DNA of 44,652 nt from contig CAMFVQ010000053.1 of the NCBI GenBank assembly GCA_945992255.1, positions 1 to 44,652 on the forward strand. The letters run 5' to 3'. How positions within the stretch are numbered: the stretch's first letter is position 1; each line of letters opens with the position of its first letter. Made by a program: the position numbers and the translations under genes. Source of the DNA: an uncultured Clostridia bacterium. GTDB taxonomy: Bacteria > Bacillota > Clostridia > Christensenellales > UBA3700. This document shows, one piece after another, positions 7,631 to 15,721 of this stretch. The notes under the pieces are model-generated. The model had not been told where the DNA came from, searched no databases, and saw nothing but the letters and a program-made list of their open reading frames with translations.

Positions 7631-8506
7631 TCAAGAAAGCCTTGCTGTCAAATATTTTGCAAATTCCACAAAACCTTTGGCTTTATTTCCATATTTTTTT
7701 ACACAATCTATAGAATCTTCATACAACTCTTGAATGGTTTTGCGAGTTTTTTCTTCCCCAACCCTACTTAGATAAGTATTTTTGTTCTGCTCATTATCTT
7801 TTCCAACAGTCTTACCCATAATCTCAGTTGTAGAATGTACATCAAGTATATCATCGACCAACTGAAAAATTATACCCATGTTTTCCGCATATCTTTCCAT
7901 ATCGGATACGACTTGCTCATCAGCTCCACACTTGATACAACTACCTACCAAAGCAGCCTTGATAAGACAGCTTGTTTTTAGGCTATTGAGTAGCCAAATA
8001 TCTTCCACGCTCAGTTGTTTGTCCGTGTTGAAAATATCCAGCACTTGTCCACCAATCATTCCGTTGATACCACTACATTTTGCCATATAACTGATAGCTT
8101 GGATATCGCATTTGTTGCTCACATTTTCCAGCATAGTTTCAAAGGCAAGATTGAGCAATCCATCACCTGCCAACACTCCCATAGCCTCTCCAAATTTTTT
8201 GTGAGTTGTAGGCTTGCCACGGCGAAGTTCATCGTTGTCCATACAAGGCAAGTCATCATGCACCAAAGAATAAGAATGTATCATCTCGATGCCAAGAGCC
8301 AAGCTATCCACGCTTGCCATATCCTTGCCACAAAATTCTGCTCCCATATATACAAGCATAGGTCTTATACGCTTACCGCCATCAACTATGCTATATTGAA
8401 CAGCTTGTCCAATCAAATCGACTTTGGTTGGTTGACTGGCAAAATATTCTTCCAACACGCCATTAAAATGTTCGGCATATTGTTTCATTTTTTCTTGTAT
8501 GCTCAT
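7631..8506 (-). CDS. ispA: Farnesyl/geranyl diphosphate synthase
   Basis: This polyprenyl diphosphate synthase makes short-chain isoprenyl diphosphates (C10-C15) for undecaprenol and quinone synthesis. The 291-residue protein has the first Asp-rich motif DDLPCMD at 84-90, RRGKPTTHKKFG just after it, and the second motif LVDDILD near 217-223. The residue arrangement of the first Asp motif is that of bacterial FPP synthases. The ATG overlaps the xseB stop by 4 bp. The xseA-xseB-ispA-dxs order is conserved in Firmicutes and supports the isoprenoid role. Confidence 0.94.
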   Translation of the reverse strand: MSIQEKMKQYAEHFNGVLEEYFASQPTKVDLIGQAVQYSIVDGGKRIRPMLVYMGAEFCGKDMASVDSLALGIEMIHSYSLVHDDLPCMDNDELRRGKPTTHKKFGEAMGVLAGDGLLNLAFETMLENVSNKCDIQAISYMAKCSGINGMIGGQVLDIFNTDKQLSVEDIWLLNSLKTSCLIKAALVGSCIKCGADEQVVSDMERYAENMGIIFQLVDDILDVHSTTEIMGKTVGKDNEQNKNTYLSRVGEEKTRKTIQELYEDSIDCVKKYGNKAKGFVEFAKYLTARLS

Positions 8507-8706
8507 ATTTTATCTCCAAAGTCCTCTTCTTTTCCATCTTTCAAAATGGTGAGCTTGCTTTGTGCTTTTTGTAAAAGTTCAGTGCAAGTTTTACTAAGTT
8601 CTACACCTTTTTCATACAACTCGATACACTCTTCTAGTGAAGTATTTTGTTTTTCAAGTTTTTCCACAATCTTATTCAATTCTTTCATTGCTTCATCGAA
8701 TTTCAT
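8503..8706 (-). CDS. xseB: Exodeoxyribonuclease VII small subunit
   Basis: The product is 67 residues and almost entirely helical, with the family pattern FDEAMKELNKIVEKLE followed by LEECIELYEKGVEL. XseB helices bind the XseA subunit to form exonuclease VII, a single-strand-specific nuclease that degrades DNA to oligonucleotides. It overlaps xseA and ispA by 4 bp each (ATGA), which indicates tight translational coupling. Confidence 0.95.
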   Translation of the reverse strand: MKFDEAMKELNKIVEKLEKQNTSLEECIELYEKGVELSKTCTELLQKAQSKLTILKDGKEEDFGDKI

Positions 8707-9881
8707 TTTTCTACCCCCACAACTTTTGTACTAATCACACCTTGATGAGATTTTAGTTCCAGCATATCCCCCACATTTACATTGTCGATATTGTCGAGGA
8801 CTTTTTCGCCAACACTGACAGCCCACAATCCTTTTTGCAGATAATGCACAGGATTGTTTTTGTCCAACAAGGCAAGTATTTTGGAAAATTCCATATTCTT
8901 TTGATAGATATTTTCTTTGTACAATCTATCAATATTTTGTTTTAAGTTGTCCAGTTTTACAGTGTTTTTGTTGATTTTGTCACCAAATGATGTCCTCATT
9001 CTTTGTTCGAGAAGCAAATATTTGCTACTACAAGTCGAGAGCATTATATTCAATTTTCCAAACAAACTCGACTGAATACTCGACAAATATTCTAGCATTG
9101 CCTCTTGCTCGAAAGCAATCACTTGACCTGCCGCTGTAGGTGTCGGACATCGCATATCTGCCACGAAGTCACACAGCGTAAAATCAGTTTCGTGTCCCAC
9201 CGCCGAGATAATTGGAGTCTTGGCATCATATATTGCATACACCAGTTCTTCGCTGTTGAATCCGTTTAGATCCTCTATCGAGCCACCACCACGAGCAATC
9301 ACAATGGCATCAAATCCCATTTTGTCGACTTCTTTCAAAGCAGCGATGACCTCTCTACTACAACTATCACCTTGCACTTTGACATCTTTTACAACGATAT
9401 CGACATAATTGTTGCGACCTCTTGCAGTTGTCACAATATCTCTGATGACAGCTCCACTAGCCGATGTTATCACACATACTCGCTTGCAAAATTTTGGAAT
9501 AGGCTTTTTGTGTGAAGCGTCAAAATATCCTTTTTCTGCCAACTTCTTTTTGAGTTGCTCGAACATCATTGCCAAATATCCGTTGCCGATTGGCTTGATA
9601 GTTGTAACATTGAAGTTGAGTTTTCCGCCTTTGACATAATAGTCAACACTGCCAGTAAGCAAAACAGACTCACCAACTTTTGGCTGGTAAGTCTTGCTCA
9701 CAAAAAAACAATTACAACTGAGCTGAGAGTTTTCATCTTTGATTGTAAAATAAGCGTGTGGTCCACTGACCTTATATTGCGAAACTTCACCGCACACCTG
9801 AACGTTGTGCAGCATTTCTTCCGCCAAAAATATGTTGTGAATGTAACTATTGAGAATAGTCACATTTATGATTTCACTCAT
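8703..9881 (-). CDS. xseA: Exodeoxyribonuclease VII large subunit
   Basis: XseA is the catalytic subunit of exonuclease VII. The 392-residue protein has an N-terminal OB fold (about 5-100), a central catalytic region with the conserved ITSASGAVIRDI (about 139-150), the IVIARGGGSIEDLNGFN motif (about 195-211) and SAVGHETDFTLCDFVAD (about 226-242), and a C-terminal coiled-coil region. Length is a little below average but complete. Its start overlaps the folD stop by 4 bp. Confidence 0.96.
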   Translation of the reverse strand: MSEIINVTILNSYIHNIFLAEEMLHNVQVCGEVSQYKVSGPHAYFTIKDENSQLSCNCFFVSKTYQPKVGESVLLTGSVDYYVKGGKLNFNVTTIKPIGNGYLAMMFEQLKKKLAEKGYFDASHKKPIPKFCKRVCVITSASGAVIRDIVTTARGRNNYVDIVVKDVKVQGDSCSREVIAALKEVDKMGFDAIVIARGGGSIEDLNGFNSEELVYAIYDAKTPIISAVGHETDFTLCDFVADMRCPTPTAAGQVIAFEQEAMLEYLSSIQSSLFGKLNIMLSTCSSKYLLLEQRMRTSFGDKINKNTVKLDNLKQNIDRLYKENIYQKNMEFSKILALLDKNNPVHYLQKGLWAVSVGEKVLDNIDNVNVGDMLELKSHQGVISTKVVGVEK

Positions 9882-10726
9882 CTTCCGATTTCTCTATCAA
9901 TTGCTGAAGTCAAAGTGTTGTACAAAAGCATTGATATTGTCATAGGTCCAACACCACCAGGCACTGGGGTGATGAAAGAAGTCTTTGGCTCGACATTCTC
10001 GAAGTCAACATCGCCACAAAGTTTGCCATCAACTCTGTTGATACCTACATCAATGACGATAGCCCCCTCTTTTACCATATCAGCGGTCACGAATTTTGGC
10101 TTCCCAATAGCCACAACAAGAATATCAGCTTGCTTGGTGATTTCCGCCATATTTGGTGTATGCGAATGGCATACTGTCACGGTACAATTGGCATTGAGAA
10201 GTAGCATTGCCATAGGCTTGCCCACGGTATTACTTCTACCGATTACCACTGCTCTTTTTCCATCGAGGTCCACACCTGTACTATGCAACAATTCCATCAC
10301 GCCGAGTGGTGTACAAGACACGGTACGAGGATTGCCCATAGACAACAATCCAAGATTGTTTGGAGAAAATCCATCTACATCTTTGCTGTCAGGAATGAGT
10401 GACAAAAGATATTTTTCATCATAACCCTTTGGCAAAGGAAGTTGGACAAGAATGCCGTCCACGGTATTGTCCTCAGCTAGAATTGCGATTTGTTTTGCGA
10501 TATTCTCTTGTGGTTCACCATCTTTGTAAGCATAAGAAAGTGACTTCATACCAACCTCTTCACAGCCCAAAATTTTGTTGCGAACATAGGTCTGAGAAGC
10601 TGGGTCCTCACCCACAATAATAACTGCCAAACATGGTTTTCTGCCAGTATTTTCAACGAATTTATCTACACCTTCAGCTATTTTTTTGCGTGTATTAGCT
10701 GACACTTCTTTTCCATAAATCAACAT
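9878..10726 (-). CDS. folD: FolD, methylene-THF dehydrogenase/cyclohydrolase
   Basis: FolD interconverts 5,10-methylene-THF, methenyl-THF and 10-formyl-THF with NADP. The 282-residue product has the substrate-site signature with YVRNKILGCEEVG (about 51-63), the catalytic-region motif DGILVQLPLPKG (about 95-106), the Rossmann segment VVIGRSNTVGKPMA (about 156-169) and the C-terminal PGGVGPMTISML. Length is standard. AAGGA precedes the ATG. It lies 3 bp after nusB and overlaps xseA by 4 bp. Confidence 0.97.
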   Translation of the reverse strand: MLIYGKEVSANTRKKIAEGVDKFVENTGRKPCLAVIIVGEDPASQTYVRNKILGCEEVGMKSLSYAYKDGEPQENIAKQIAILAEDNTVDGILVQLPLPKGYDEKYLLSLIPDSKDVDGFSPNNLGLLSMGNPRTVSCTPLGVMELLHSTGVDLDGKRAVVIGRSNTVGKPMAMLLLNANCTVTVCHSHTPNMAEITKQADILVVAIGKPKFVTADMVKEGAIVIDVGINRVDGKLCGDVDFENVEPKTSFITPVPGGVGPMTISMLLYNTLTSAIDREIGR

Positions 10727-10729
10727 AAT

Positions 10730-11140
10730 TTAATCCTTCTTAGTAAGTTGTTTGTACACACCAGAAAGCACGCCATTGACAAATATATGGCTCTTTTCGG
10801 TGGAATAAGTTTTGACAAGTTCCACAATTTCACTAATTGAAACACTAAGTGGAATATCATCAATATACTTCATCTCATAGATTGCTACCAAAAGTCCAGC
10901 CAAATCTGGCTTAAAAATTCTGTCAATCTTGAAGTTTTTTGCGTTCTCGGCAATCATCTCGACCAATTCATCATAATGTTCGCACACGCCGTTGACTACG
11001 TTGTTGAGGTATTCAACATCGCTGTCAGTCATCGAATCATCAGCCAACATAATAGCCTTAGTTTGTTCATCGATTTCTTTGCTGAACAAGTAGCCAAAAA
11101 CCAACTTATAGGCATCATCTCTTGCAATTCTTCTACTCAT
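10730..11140 (-). CDS. nusB: NusB antitermination factor
   Basis: NusB binds boxA RNA together with ribosomal protein S10 and supports rRNA transcription antitermination. The 136-residue all-helical product starts SRRIARDDAYKLVFGYLF, the typical N-terminal helix, and ends with the conserved EKSHIFVNGVLSGVYK stretch. A good AAGGAG site precedes the ATG. It follows asp23 across a 47-bp gap holding a small hairpin. Confidence 0.93.
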   Translation of the reverse strand: MSRRIARDDAYKLVFGYLFSKEIDEQTKAIMLADDSMTDSDVEYLNNVVNGVCEHYDELVEMIAENAKNFKIDRIFKPDLAGLLVAIYEMKYIDDIPLSVSISEIVELVKTYSTEKSHIFVNGVLSGVYKQLTKKD

Positions 11141-11160
11141 CTTATCTCCTTATATGTCAA

Positions 11161-11187
11161 AAGCCCCTACTGCTAGGGGTTTTTGAT
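11161..11187 (-). terminator. Short hairpin between asp23 and nusB
   Basis: CCCCTA (11164-11169) and TAGGGG (11174-11179) form a 6-bp stem with a 4-nt loop, extendable by A-T pairs. It lies just after the asp23 stop. On the minus strand only a four-T tail follows, so it is probably a partial terminator or processing hairpin that lowers expression of nusB and downstream genes relative to asp23. Confidence 0.45.
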
Positions 11188-11550
11188 CTAGTGCCTTGCG
11201 ACCACTCCAACTACCGTAACATTGATAGCTTTTACTTTGAAGTAAGTCGAATTTTCTATATCTGCTTTTATTTTTTCTTGTAGTTTGCAAATAACGTAAG
11301 GAATCTTGTGTCCATAATAAACATTGATAGAAATATCAATAGTCACCATATTATCTTTGTTGATTTTTACGTCAATAGCATTGTTTCTTTTGTTCTTACC
11401 ATAATCATAGAACATTGTTTTCAGTCCAGCCTCGAAGGACACCGAAGCCACACCATCTACTTGAGATGCACTGCTGCCAGCGATAGAACTGAGTACACCA
11501 AAATAGGTAGAAATGTCTTGTTGATTGGTATTGTCGATATTGTTTGCCAT
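11188..11550 (-). CDS. Asp23/Gls24 family envelope-stress protein
   Basis: This 120-residue member of the Asp23 (DUF322) family has the conserved V-E-V-D-G-V-A pattern (QVDGVASVSFEAG), the VTIDISINVYYGHKIPYV strand region and the C-terminal VNVTVVGV-like end. In Clostridia this gene typically lies between spoIIIAH and nusB, as here, and often carries the name amaP or yqhY-like. B. subtilis YqhY has been linked to control of acetyl-CoA carboxylase, but the role here is not known. The start at 11550 was chosen because GGAGGT lies 7 nt upstream; a longer frame to 11601 lacks a ribosome site. Confidence 0.9.
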   Translation of the reverse strand: MANNIDNTNQQDISTYFGVLSSIAGSSASQVDGVASVSFEAGLKTMFYDYGKNKRNNAIDVKINKDNMVTIDISINVYYGHKIPYVICKLQEKIKADIENSTYFKVKAINVTVVGVVARH

Positions 11551-11572
11551 AAACTTGACCTCCACAAAAACA

Positions 11573-11601
11573 ATTTTAGCATAATAATCAAGTTTTGACA
11601 A
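11573..11601 (-). promoter_or_regulatory. Sigma-A promoter of the asp23-nusB operon
   Basis: TTGTCA (11596-11601) and TAAAAT (11573-11578) are spaced 17 bp apart, upstream of the asp23 GGAGGT site. It lies directly after spoIIIAH and separates the sporulation operon from the vegetative genes that follow. Confidence 0.6.
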
Positions 11602-11627
11602 GTATAAAATAATTTATAATACTTATA

Positions 11628-12134
11628 TTATACTTTATATGGGATTACAACCACTTGAGATGGTGTATATTTTGTTTCATCGAGTATAACGCCCAAGATT
11701 TGTGCGACTTGCTCGCTTGTTAGCTCTGTTTGCTTGACAATAACATTGATATTGTTGGTACTCATTGTCACCACAGCGTCCTCGAACCCTTTTGCTTTGA
11801 TGAGATTTTCTACCACCAATTCACAATCAATATTGGTCAAAAGCTCCATTTTCTTTTCTTGAGCAGTTGTTTTTGCCTCTTCGCTTGCATTTGCCGAAGC
11901 AATGATAGCATCAAGATAACTGAACTCTTCTGCCCTAGAAGTTTCCCTATCCGAGCGGTAAGAACTAAAAAATGTTTCCACCGTTGGAGCATTTACATTG
12001 GTGTTTGGATTACCGAACTTGTTGGTAAGAACAAAGTTGAGTACTCCTGTCACCACCAACAAACATACCATACAACTGAGAATGATTACCTTAACTGCAT
12101 TCGCTGACAGCTTTTTTCTTTCACTTTTTGCCAT
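11628..12134 (-). CDS. spoIIIAH: SpoIIIAH, channel ring protein of the spore feeding tube
   Basis: SpoIIIAH spans the mother-cell membrane of the engulfed forespore and its outer domain zips to forespore SpoIIQ. The 168-residue product has one N-terminal membrane segment (about 14-36) and a C-terminal ring-building domain with FEDAVVTMSTNNINVIV and a final SQVVVIPYK. It is shorter than the B. subtilis protein (218 residues), mainly in the linker. The start at 12134 has GGAGG 5 nt upstream; an ATG at 12146 would overlap that site. The gene overlaps spoIIIAG by 14 bp. Confidence 0.93.
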   Translation of the reverse strand: MAKSERKKLSANAVKVIILSCMVCLLVVTGVLNFVLTNKFGNPNTNVNAPTVETFFSSYRSDRETSRAEEFSYLDAIIASANASEEAKTTAQEKKMELLTNIDCELVVENLIKAKGFEDAVVTMSTNNINVIVKQTELTSEQVAQILGVILDETKYTPSQVVVIPYKV

Positions 12135-12561
12135 AATAACCTCCATTATTGTTCGTTTTATATATTTTTATTTTGTTTCCGTCTACATTCACCAGTGTAC
12201 ATACCGCATCTACAATCCGCACCTTGACTTTTATATCATCTCCGCCATCTGCCACGACTACTACACCAGTTGCTACTTTGTCATCATCGAATGTTATCAG
12301 CACATCGCAGTTGCCCACGCCGTCGATATTTGACAAAACTTTTGCCACTTGCATACTCAGGTCATTGCCACCCGAATATTTATATTCTCGTGAGCTAGCC
12401 TTTTTATTTACATTGCCAGCAATAAAGTATATGAGAATGCCCACCAAAGCTATGACAAAAGCTACAATTATTTCAAAATGTTTGATATTTTTTATTTTTT
12501 CTATGATTTTTGGCTTTTTCTCATCGTTGTTGGGATTTATCAAGTCATTTTTATTGTCCAT
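12121..12561 (-). CDS. spoIIIAG: SpoIIIAG, shortened ring protein of the feeding tube
   Basis: SpoIIIAG forms a large ring in the space between mother cell and forespore. The product is only 146 residues (229 in B. subtilis). It has a membrane segment at about 30-50 and a ring-building domain: helix DLSMQVAKVLSNIDGVG (67-83), strand CDVLITF (85-91), then at once ATGVVVVADGGDD (97-109) and a final helix and strand. In the family a long insertion separates those two strands; here three or four residues replace it. ATG 12561 is chosen, with AAAGG at proper distance; a GTG two codons earlier is less likely. Identification rests on the GVVVVADG motif and operon position. Confidence 0.9.
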   Translation of the reverse strand: MDNKNDLINPNNDEKKPKIIEKIKNIKHFEIIVAFVIALVGILIYFIAGNVNKKASSREYKYSGGNDLSMQVAKVLSNIDGVGNCDVLITFDDDKVATGVVVVADGGDDIKVKVRIVDAVCTLVNVDGNKIKIYKTNNNGGYYGKK

Positions 12562-12620
12562 ACTCACCTTTATTCACTTTTTGCTTTCTACAATCTTTTT
12601 TACTATCGCTGTTACTATTT

Positions 12621-13079
12621 TCAGTTGCTATTTAGTTCAACATATTTTATTTCAATGCTTTTGCCAAGTTTATTCTTCACAATCTCTTGTGTTTTATCTT
12701 TTTCAATCATACCGCACTCATAACTCACAGTCACTGCCACCGCTTGCATTTTGGGCTTGTCATACTCGATCTTGACCGACTCAACCACTTGCCCTGCAGC
12801 TCTAAGTTCGGCTACCAATTCTTTTTCTTGATACTCAATATTATTTTCCCAAATTGCCGAATATGCCCCTTTGTCCATTTCTATATTGCTAGATTTTTGA
12901 TTAAAATCCACTTTTTTGTTGTTTTTTAGCATTTTTGGCAATGGATCTAAGATAACCAGCACAACAATGATGCCGAATATACCCTTGATATATTTGCCCA
13001 AATCCTTATCGTCAAGCAAAATATCCACCAACACTCCGACAGCCACAACGCCTACAATCGACAATATCCACCCACTCAA
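12621..13079 (-). CDS. spoIIIAF: SpoIIIAF, stage III sporulation membrane protein
   Basis: The 152-residue product has two N-terminal membrane segments (about 4-20 and 30-50) followed by a soluble domain related to the ring-building fold, with KIEYDKPKMQAVAVTVSYE. The C-terminal half resembles the secretin-ring type fold predicted for SpoIIIAF. The start is a TTG with AGGTGA upstream; the next in-frame ATG is far inside. A 59-bp gap separates it from spoIIIAG. A 286-bp gap, unusual for this operon, separates it from spoIIIAE. Confidence 0.9.
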   Translation of the reverse strand: MSGWILSIVGVVAVGVLVDILLDDKDLGKYIKGIFGIIVVLVILDPLPKMLKNNKKVDFNQKSSNIEMDKGAYSAIWENNIEYQEKELVAELRAAGQVVESVKIEYDKPKMQAVAVTVSYECGMIEKDKTQEIVKNKLGKSIEIKYVELNSN

Positions 13080-13365
13080 TTCTTCACCTATCCCAACACT
13101 TCTTCATCGCAAATATTCTTTATTCAAAGACTATCTTTGCCGAACAATAATTATTTGCTTAAACACGATTATTCATTTTCACTTGAACTATCCTTACCAA
13201 CATTGACATTTTTTGCACAGCGTTTTTTCAACGCAATTTTTTGCCAAAGACAAACCATATTTATTCGAGGAAAGACAATCTCCCAGCATTTATCTACTTT
13301 TGGAACACATATTTCATTGGCCTCCAAAATTCCATTTTTTTGTAAGAAAATTTGCTATCAACAAC
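13080..13365. other. 286-bp gene-free interval inside the spoIIIA operon
   Basis: Between spoIIIAE and spoIIIAF, which are normally adjacent, no convincing gene is seen. On the minus strand a GGAGG stands ahead of an ATG that opens only a seven-codon frame, and another frame is open for 61 codons but lacks a credible start. A small GCGTT/AACGC hairpin lies near 13220-13235. The stretch may be an untranslated spacer, the remains of a lost gene, or hold regulatory RNA. Confidence 0.6.
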
Positions 13366-14640
13366 CTATACCACCCCCAGATTGCACGCATAAATCACCA
13401 AAACGATTGTCATCAAGAACATAAATCCAACGCCCAAAATCACCGCAACAAGCATATTGATATTTTTACCTATCGAATACACGACTTTTGCAAGCGAGCT
13501 GTCAGATATTGGCTCGATGATACCCCCTGCAAGTTTCAGCCCCAACGAAAAAATGATGATATTTATCACCGGCACTGCAATAAAAGTCATCAAAATGATT
13601 ATACTCATCACTCCAATCGAGTTTTTAATCACCACAATGCTAGCCATCATCAAGTCAAATCCATCAGACAAATATCCACCCACGATAGGCACATAGCTTT
13701 GCAATGCAAACTTGGCAGTTTTGATAGAAATGGTATCAACTACACCACTTGTCAGACCTTGGAATGACAAAAATGTTATAAAAACACTGAACAAAGTCCC
13801 CATAACAACCTTAGCGGCTGAGGTAAAAAAACTTGTAAGTTTCTCGAGTTTTACCCCATGACTTAGATTGGAAATCATCGAAAAAATCAAAATTGTGACC
13901 ACGAGCGGCAACACCAAATTGACCACAATCATTGTGATTGATGTCGCCAAAGCGCCCATCATCGGCTTAAAAACCGCACTTGTTGACACACCGCCGAGCA
14001 GTGCAATAGTTGTCAGCAGGATAGGAAAAATAATCTCCATCAGCTCTTTCATTTTGAGCACAAGACGGCTTGTTTGACCGACCAGCACCACCGCACGGCT
14101 CATCACGACCACGATTATTGCGATATAACACACGAAATAAACAAGCTGTTTTGTGGGCGAAGAGAGAAAACCGCTTGTCAAATTGCTTAGCAAACTATAC
14201 AACACCGCTATGGCAATTATAGTGACGATTGTCGGCAAAATATCGAGAAAACACGACAAAAACAACTCGCTTATCATCTCCAAAAACCCAACGAATGTTA
14301 CCTCATATTCGCCTTTGGACAGCTTAGAAATGCTCTCTTTGACATTGGTTGGGAACTGTTGATTGTTATCCAAACTATCCAACCACTTTTGCAATTCGCT
14401 CATATCAATATCCGCCAAATTCTTGTCAAAATTTTCTTGAAGCTTGTCCATACAATCATTCTTATCACGACTTTCCGCATAACAAACATTGTACTGCTCG
14501 CATAGTTGTCCGCACGATATGCCCACTAATTTCTTGCCAAACAAGGTATATCTACCACACCAAAGCACCCCTACCAAGCTCACCAATATGCCTATCAAGA
14601 CCGCCACTATTATCATTTTTTGTCTTATTTTTCTACACAA
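13366..14640 (-). CDS. spoIIIAE: SpoIIIAE, polytopic sporulation membrane protein
   Basis: SpoIIIAE is the largest membrane subunit of the SpoIIIA complex and resembles a transporter-like permease of the YggT/export-apparatus type. The 424-residue product has an N-terminal signal-like segment (about 10-28), an extracytoplasmic stretch (about 30-130) and about eight membrane helices from residue 145 onward, with LPLVVTILIFSMISNLS and PIVGGYLSDGFD as conserved segments. The start is probably TTG 14640, since the RKIRQK residues before the hydrophobic segment make a proper signal region; ATG 14616 is an alternative. The gene overlaps spoIIIAD by 8 bp. Confidence 0.94.
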   Translation of the reverse strand: MCRKIRQKMIIVAVLIGILVSLVGVLWCGRYTLFGKKLVGISCGQLCEQYNVCYAESRDKNDCMDKLQENFDKNLADIDMSELQKWLDSLDNNQQFPTNVKESISKLSKGEYEVTFVGFLEMISELFLSCFLDILPTIVTIIAIAVLYSLLSNLTSGFLSSPTKQLVYFVCYIAIIVVVMSRAVVLVGQTSRLVLKMKELMEIIFPILLTTIALLGGVSTSAVFKPMMGALATSITMIVVNLVLPLVVTILIFSMISNLSHGVKLEKLTSFFTSAAKVVMGTLFSVFITFLSFQGLTSGVVDTISIKTAKFALQSYVPIVGGYLSDGFDLMMASIVVIKNSIGVMSIIILMTFIAVPVINIIIFSLGLKLAGGIIEPISDSSLAKVVYSIGKNINMLVAVILGVGFMFLMTIVLVIYACNLGVV

Positions 14641-15016
14641 GTTTCGCCACCAACTCTATCAAGGCTTTCACGATAGGCACAGCCATCAAAAATATAGCTA
14701 TTTTGCCTGCAAAAGCCAGTTTTTTGCCAATGCTAGCACACTCAAAATCATTGCAAATACTTACCGCAAATTCAGTCAAATAGCCCACTCCAACGATTTT
14801 TAGCAAACACGCAAACAAGGCATTGTCGATACCTGTCCTGTCCACAATCTCTTGAAAAGTAAGTATGACATCGCCCAAAGAATTGAGCGAGATAATCAGC
14901 ACAACTATCCCTGTCGCAATGCTAGCCAACATAGCAAAACTTGACTGAGAATTTTTGAGAACCACCACACAAATAGCTCCAACCAGAGCCACCCCAACCA
15001 CTCTTACAATATCCAT
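14633..15016 (-). CDS. spoIIIAD: SpoIIIAD, sporulation membrane protein
   Basis: The 127-residue protein has four predicted membrane helices, starts MDIVRVVGVALVGA and contains the family segment LLKIVGVGYLTEFAVSICND (about 87-106). It is the usual length. It works with SpoIIIAC, which it resembles in sequence, inside the forespore-mother cell channel. Its start overlaps the spoIIIAC stop by 1 bp. Confidence 0.95.
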   Translation of the reverse strand: MDIVRVVGVALVGAICVVVLKNSQSSFAMLASIATGIVVLIISLNSLGDVILTFQEIVDRTGIDNALFACLLKIVGVGYLTEFAVSICNDFECASIGKKLAFAGKIAIFLMAVPIVKALIELVAKLV

Positions 15017-15213
15017 TATCTTATTCTCAAAATATTCTGCAAGCTATCGAAAAGCCCACCAATCATATCAACAATCATCACCAGCACCACAATCAATCCG
15101 CCAAGTGTAACGAATGTTGCAATCTCATCTTTGTCGCTCTTTTTGAGAATGATATTGAGCATAGCAGTCACCAGCCCAATACCAGCAATTTTGAAAATTA
15201 TACTTATATCCAT
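15016..15213 (-). CDS. spoIIIAC: SpoIIIAC, small sporulation membrane protein
   Basis: The 65-residue product has two membrane helices separated by a short charged loop KKSDKDEIATF, as in all SpoIIIAC proteins. It overlaps spoIIIAD by 1 bp and lies 7 bp after spoIIIAB. It belongs to the SpoIIIA-SpoIIQ complex needed for sigma-G activity in the engulfed forespore. Confidence 0.95.
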   Translation of the reverse strand: MDISIIFKIAGIGLVTAMLNIILKKSDKDEIATFVTLGGLIVVLVMIVDMIGGLFDSLQNILRIR

Positions 15214-15220
15214 CGCCCAC

Positions 15221-15721
15221 CTACACCACCAAAATCATCACAACCAGCCCCAGAACAAAACCGAGTTTGTACCACAACATACCATTTGTTTTATATTCTT
15301 TTTCAGCCACCTGCTTCAAGTGTTCGACAAGTTGTGACTGATATTTCAAAATATCCACCTGCAAGTTATAATCCACCTTGCCAAGGCTGTCCAAAAACTC
15401 CCTAAGATGCTTCCGCTCCCTCTTTAAAAGTGGCGACTTGTCCACCAAATTATCCAACGCCTTGTTATCTTTAATTTGGCTTTTTAGATATTCATCATAT
15501 CCTTTCAAAAAATCTACGAATTGTCCGCTTTTGTCCATAACGAACTTTTCGATAATTTTGCTTTGTGGTAGTTTTAGATTCTTGATAGAATTGTTCAACA
15601 CGATACAGAACTCATTCCACTCATGCAAAAATTTTGCACGATTTTTATAACTCCTTGCTATCCCAATGCCAACCAAAGTACACGCCACCCACAGCAAACC
15701 GCCAATCCATATCCTAACCAC
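15221..15721 (-). CDS. spoIIIAB: SpoIIIAB, sporulation protein
   Basis: The 166-residue product has an N-terminal membrane segment (about 5-22), a helical central part with FLHEWNEFCIVLNNSIK, and a C-terminal membrane segment (about 146-166). Its structure in other species resembles a type II secretion system F-like fold. The start is GTG with AAGGAG 6 nt upstream. The gene follows the spoIIIAA stop directly. Confidence 0.92.
   Translation of the reverse strand: MVRIWIGGLLWVACTLVGIGIARSYKNRAKFLHEWNEFCIVLNNSIKNLKLPQSKIIEKFVMDKSGQFVDFLKGYDEYLKSQIKDNKALDNLVDKSPLLKRERKHLREFLDSLGKVDYNLQVDILKYQSQLVEHLKQVAEKEYKTNGMLWYKLGFVLGLVVMILVV

Noticed and set aside
8015-9639. Long plus-strand frames opposite ispA, xseB and xseA
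   Set aside because: They are complements of well-identified genes, with no starts supported by ribosome sites and low-complexity products.
13080-13365. A real small gene in the spoIIIAE-spoIIIAF gap
   Set aside because: The longest minus-strand frame (61 codons) has only TTG or late ATG starts without a ribosome site, and the ATG after GGAGG gives just seven codons.
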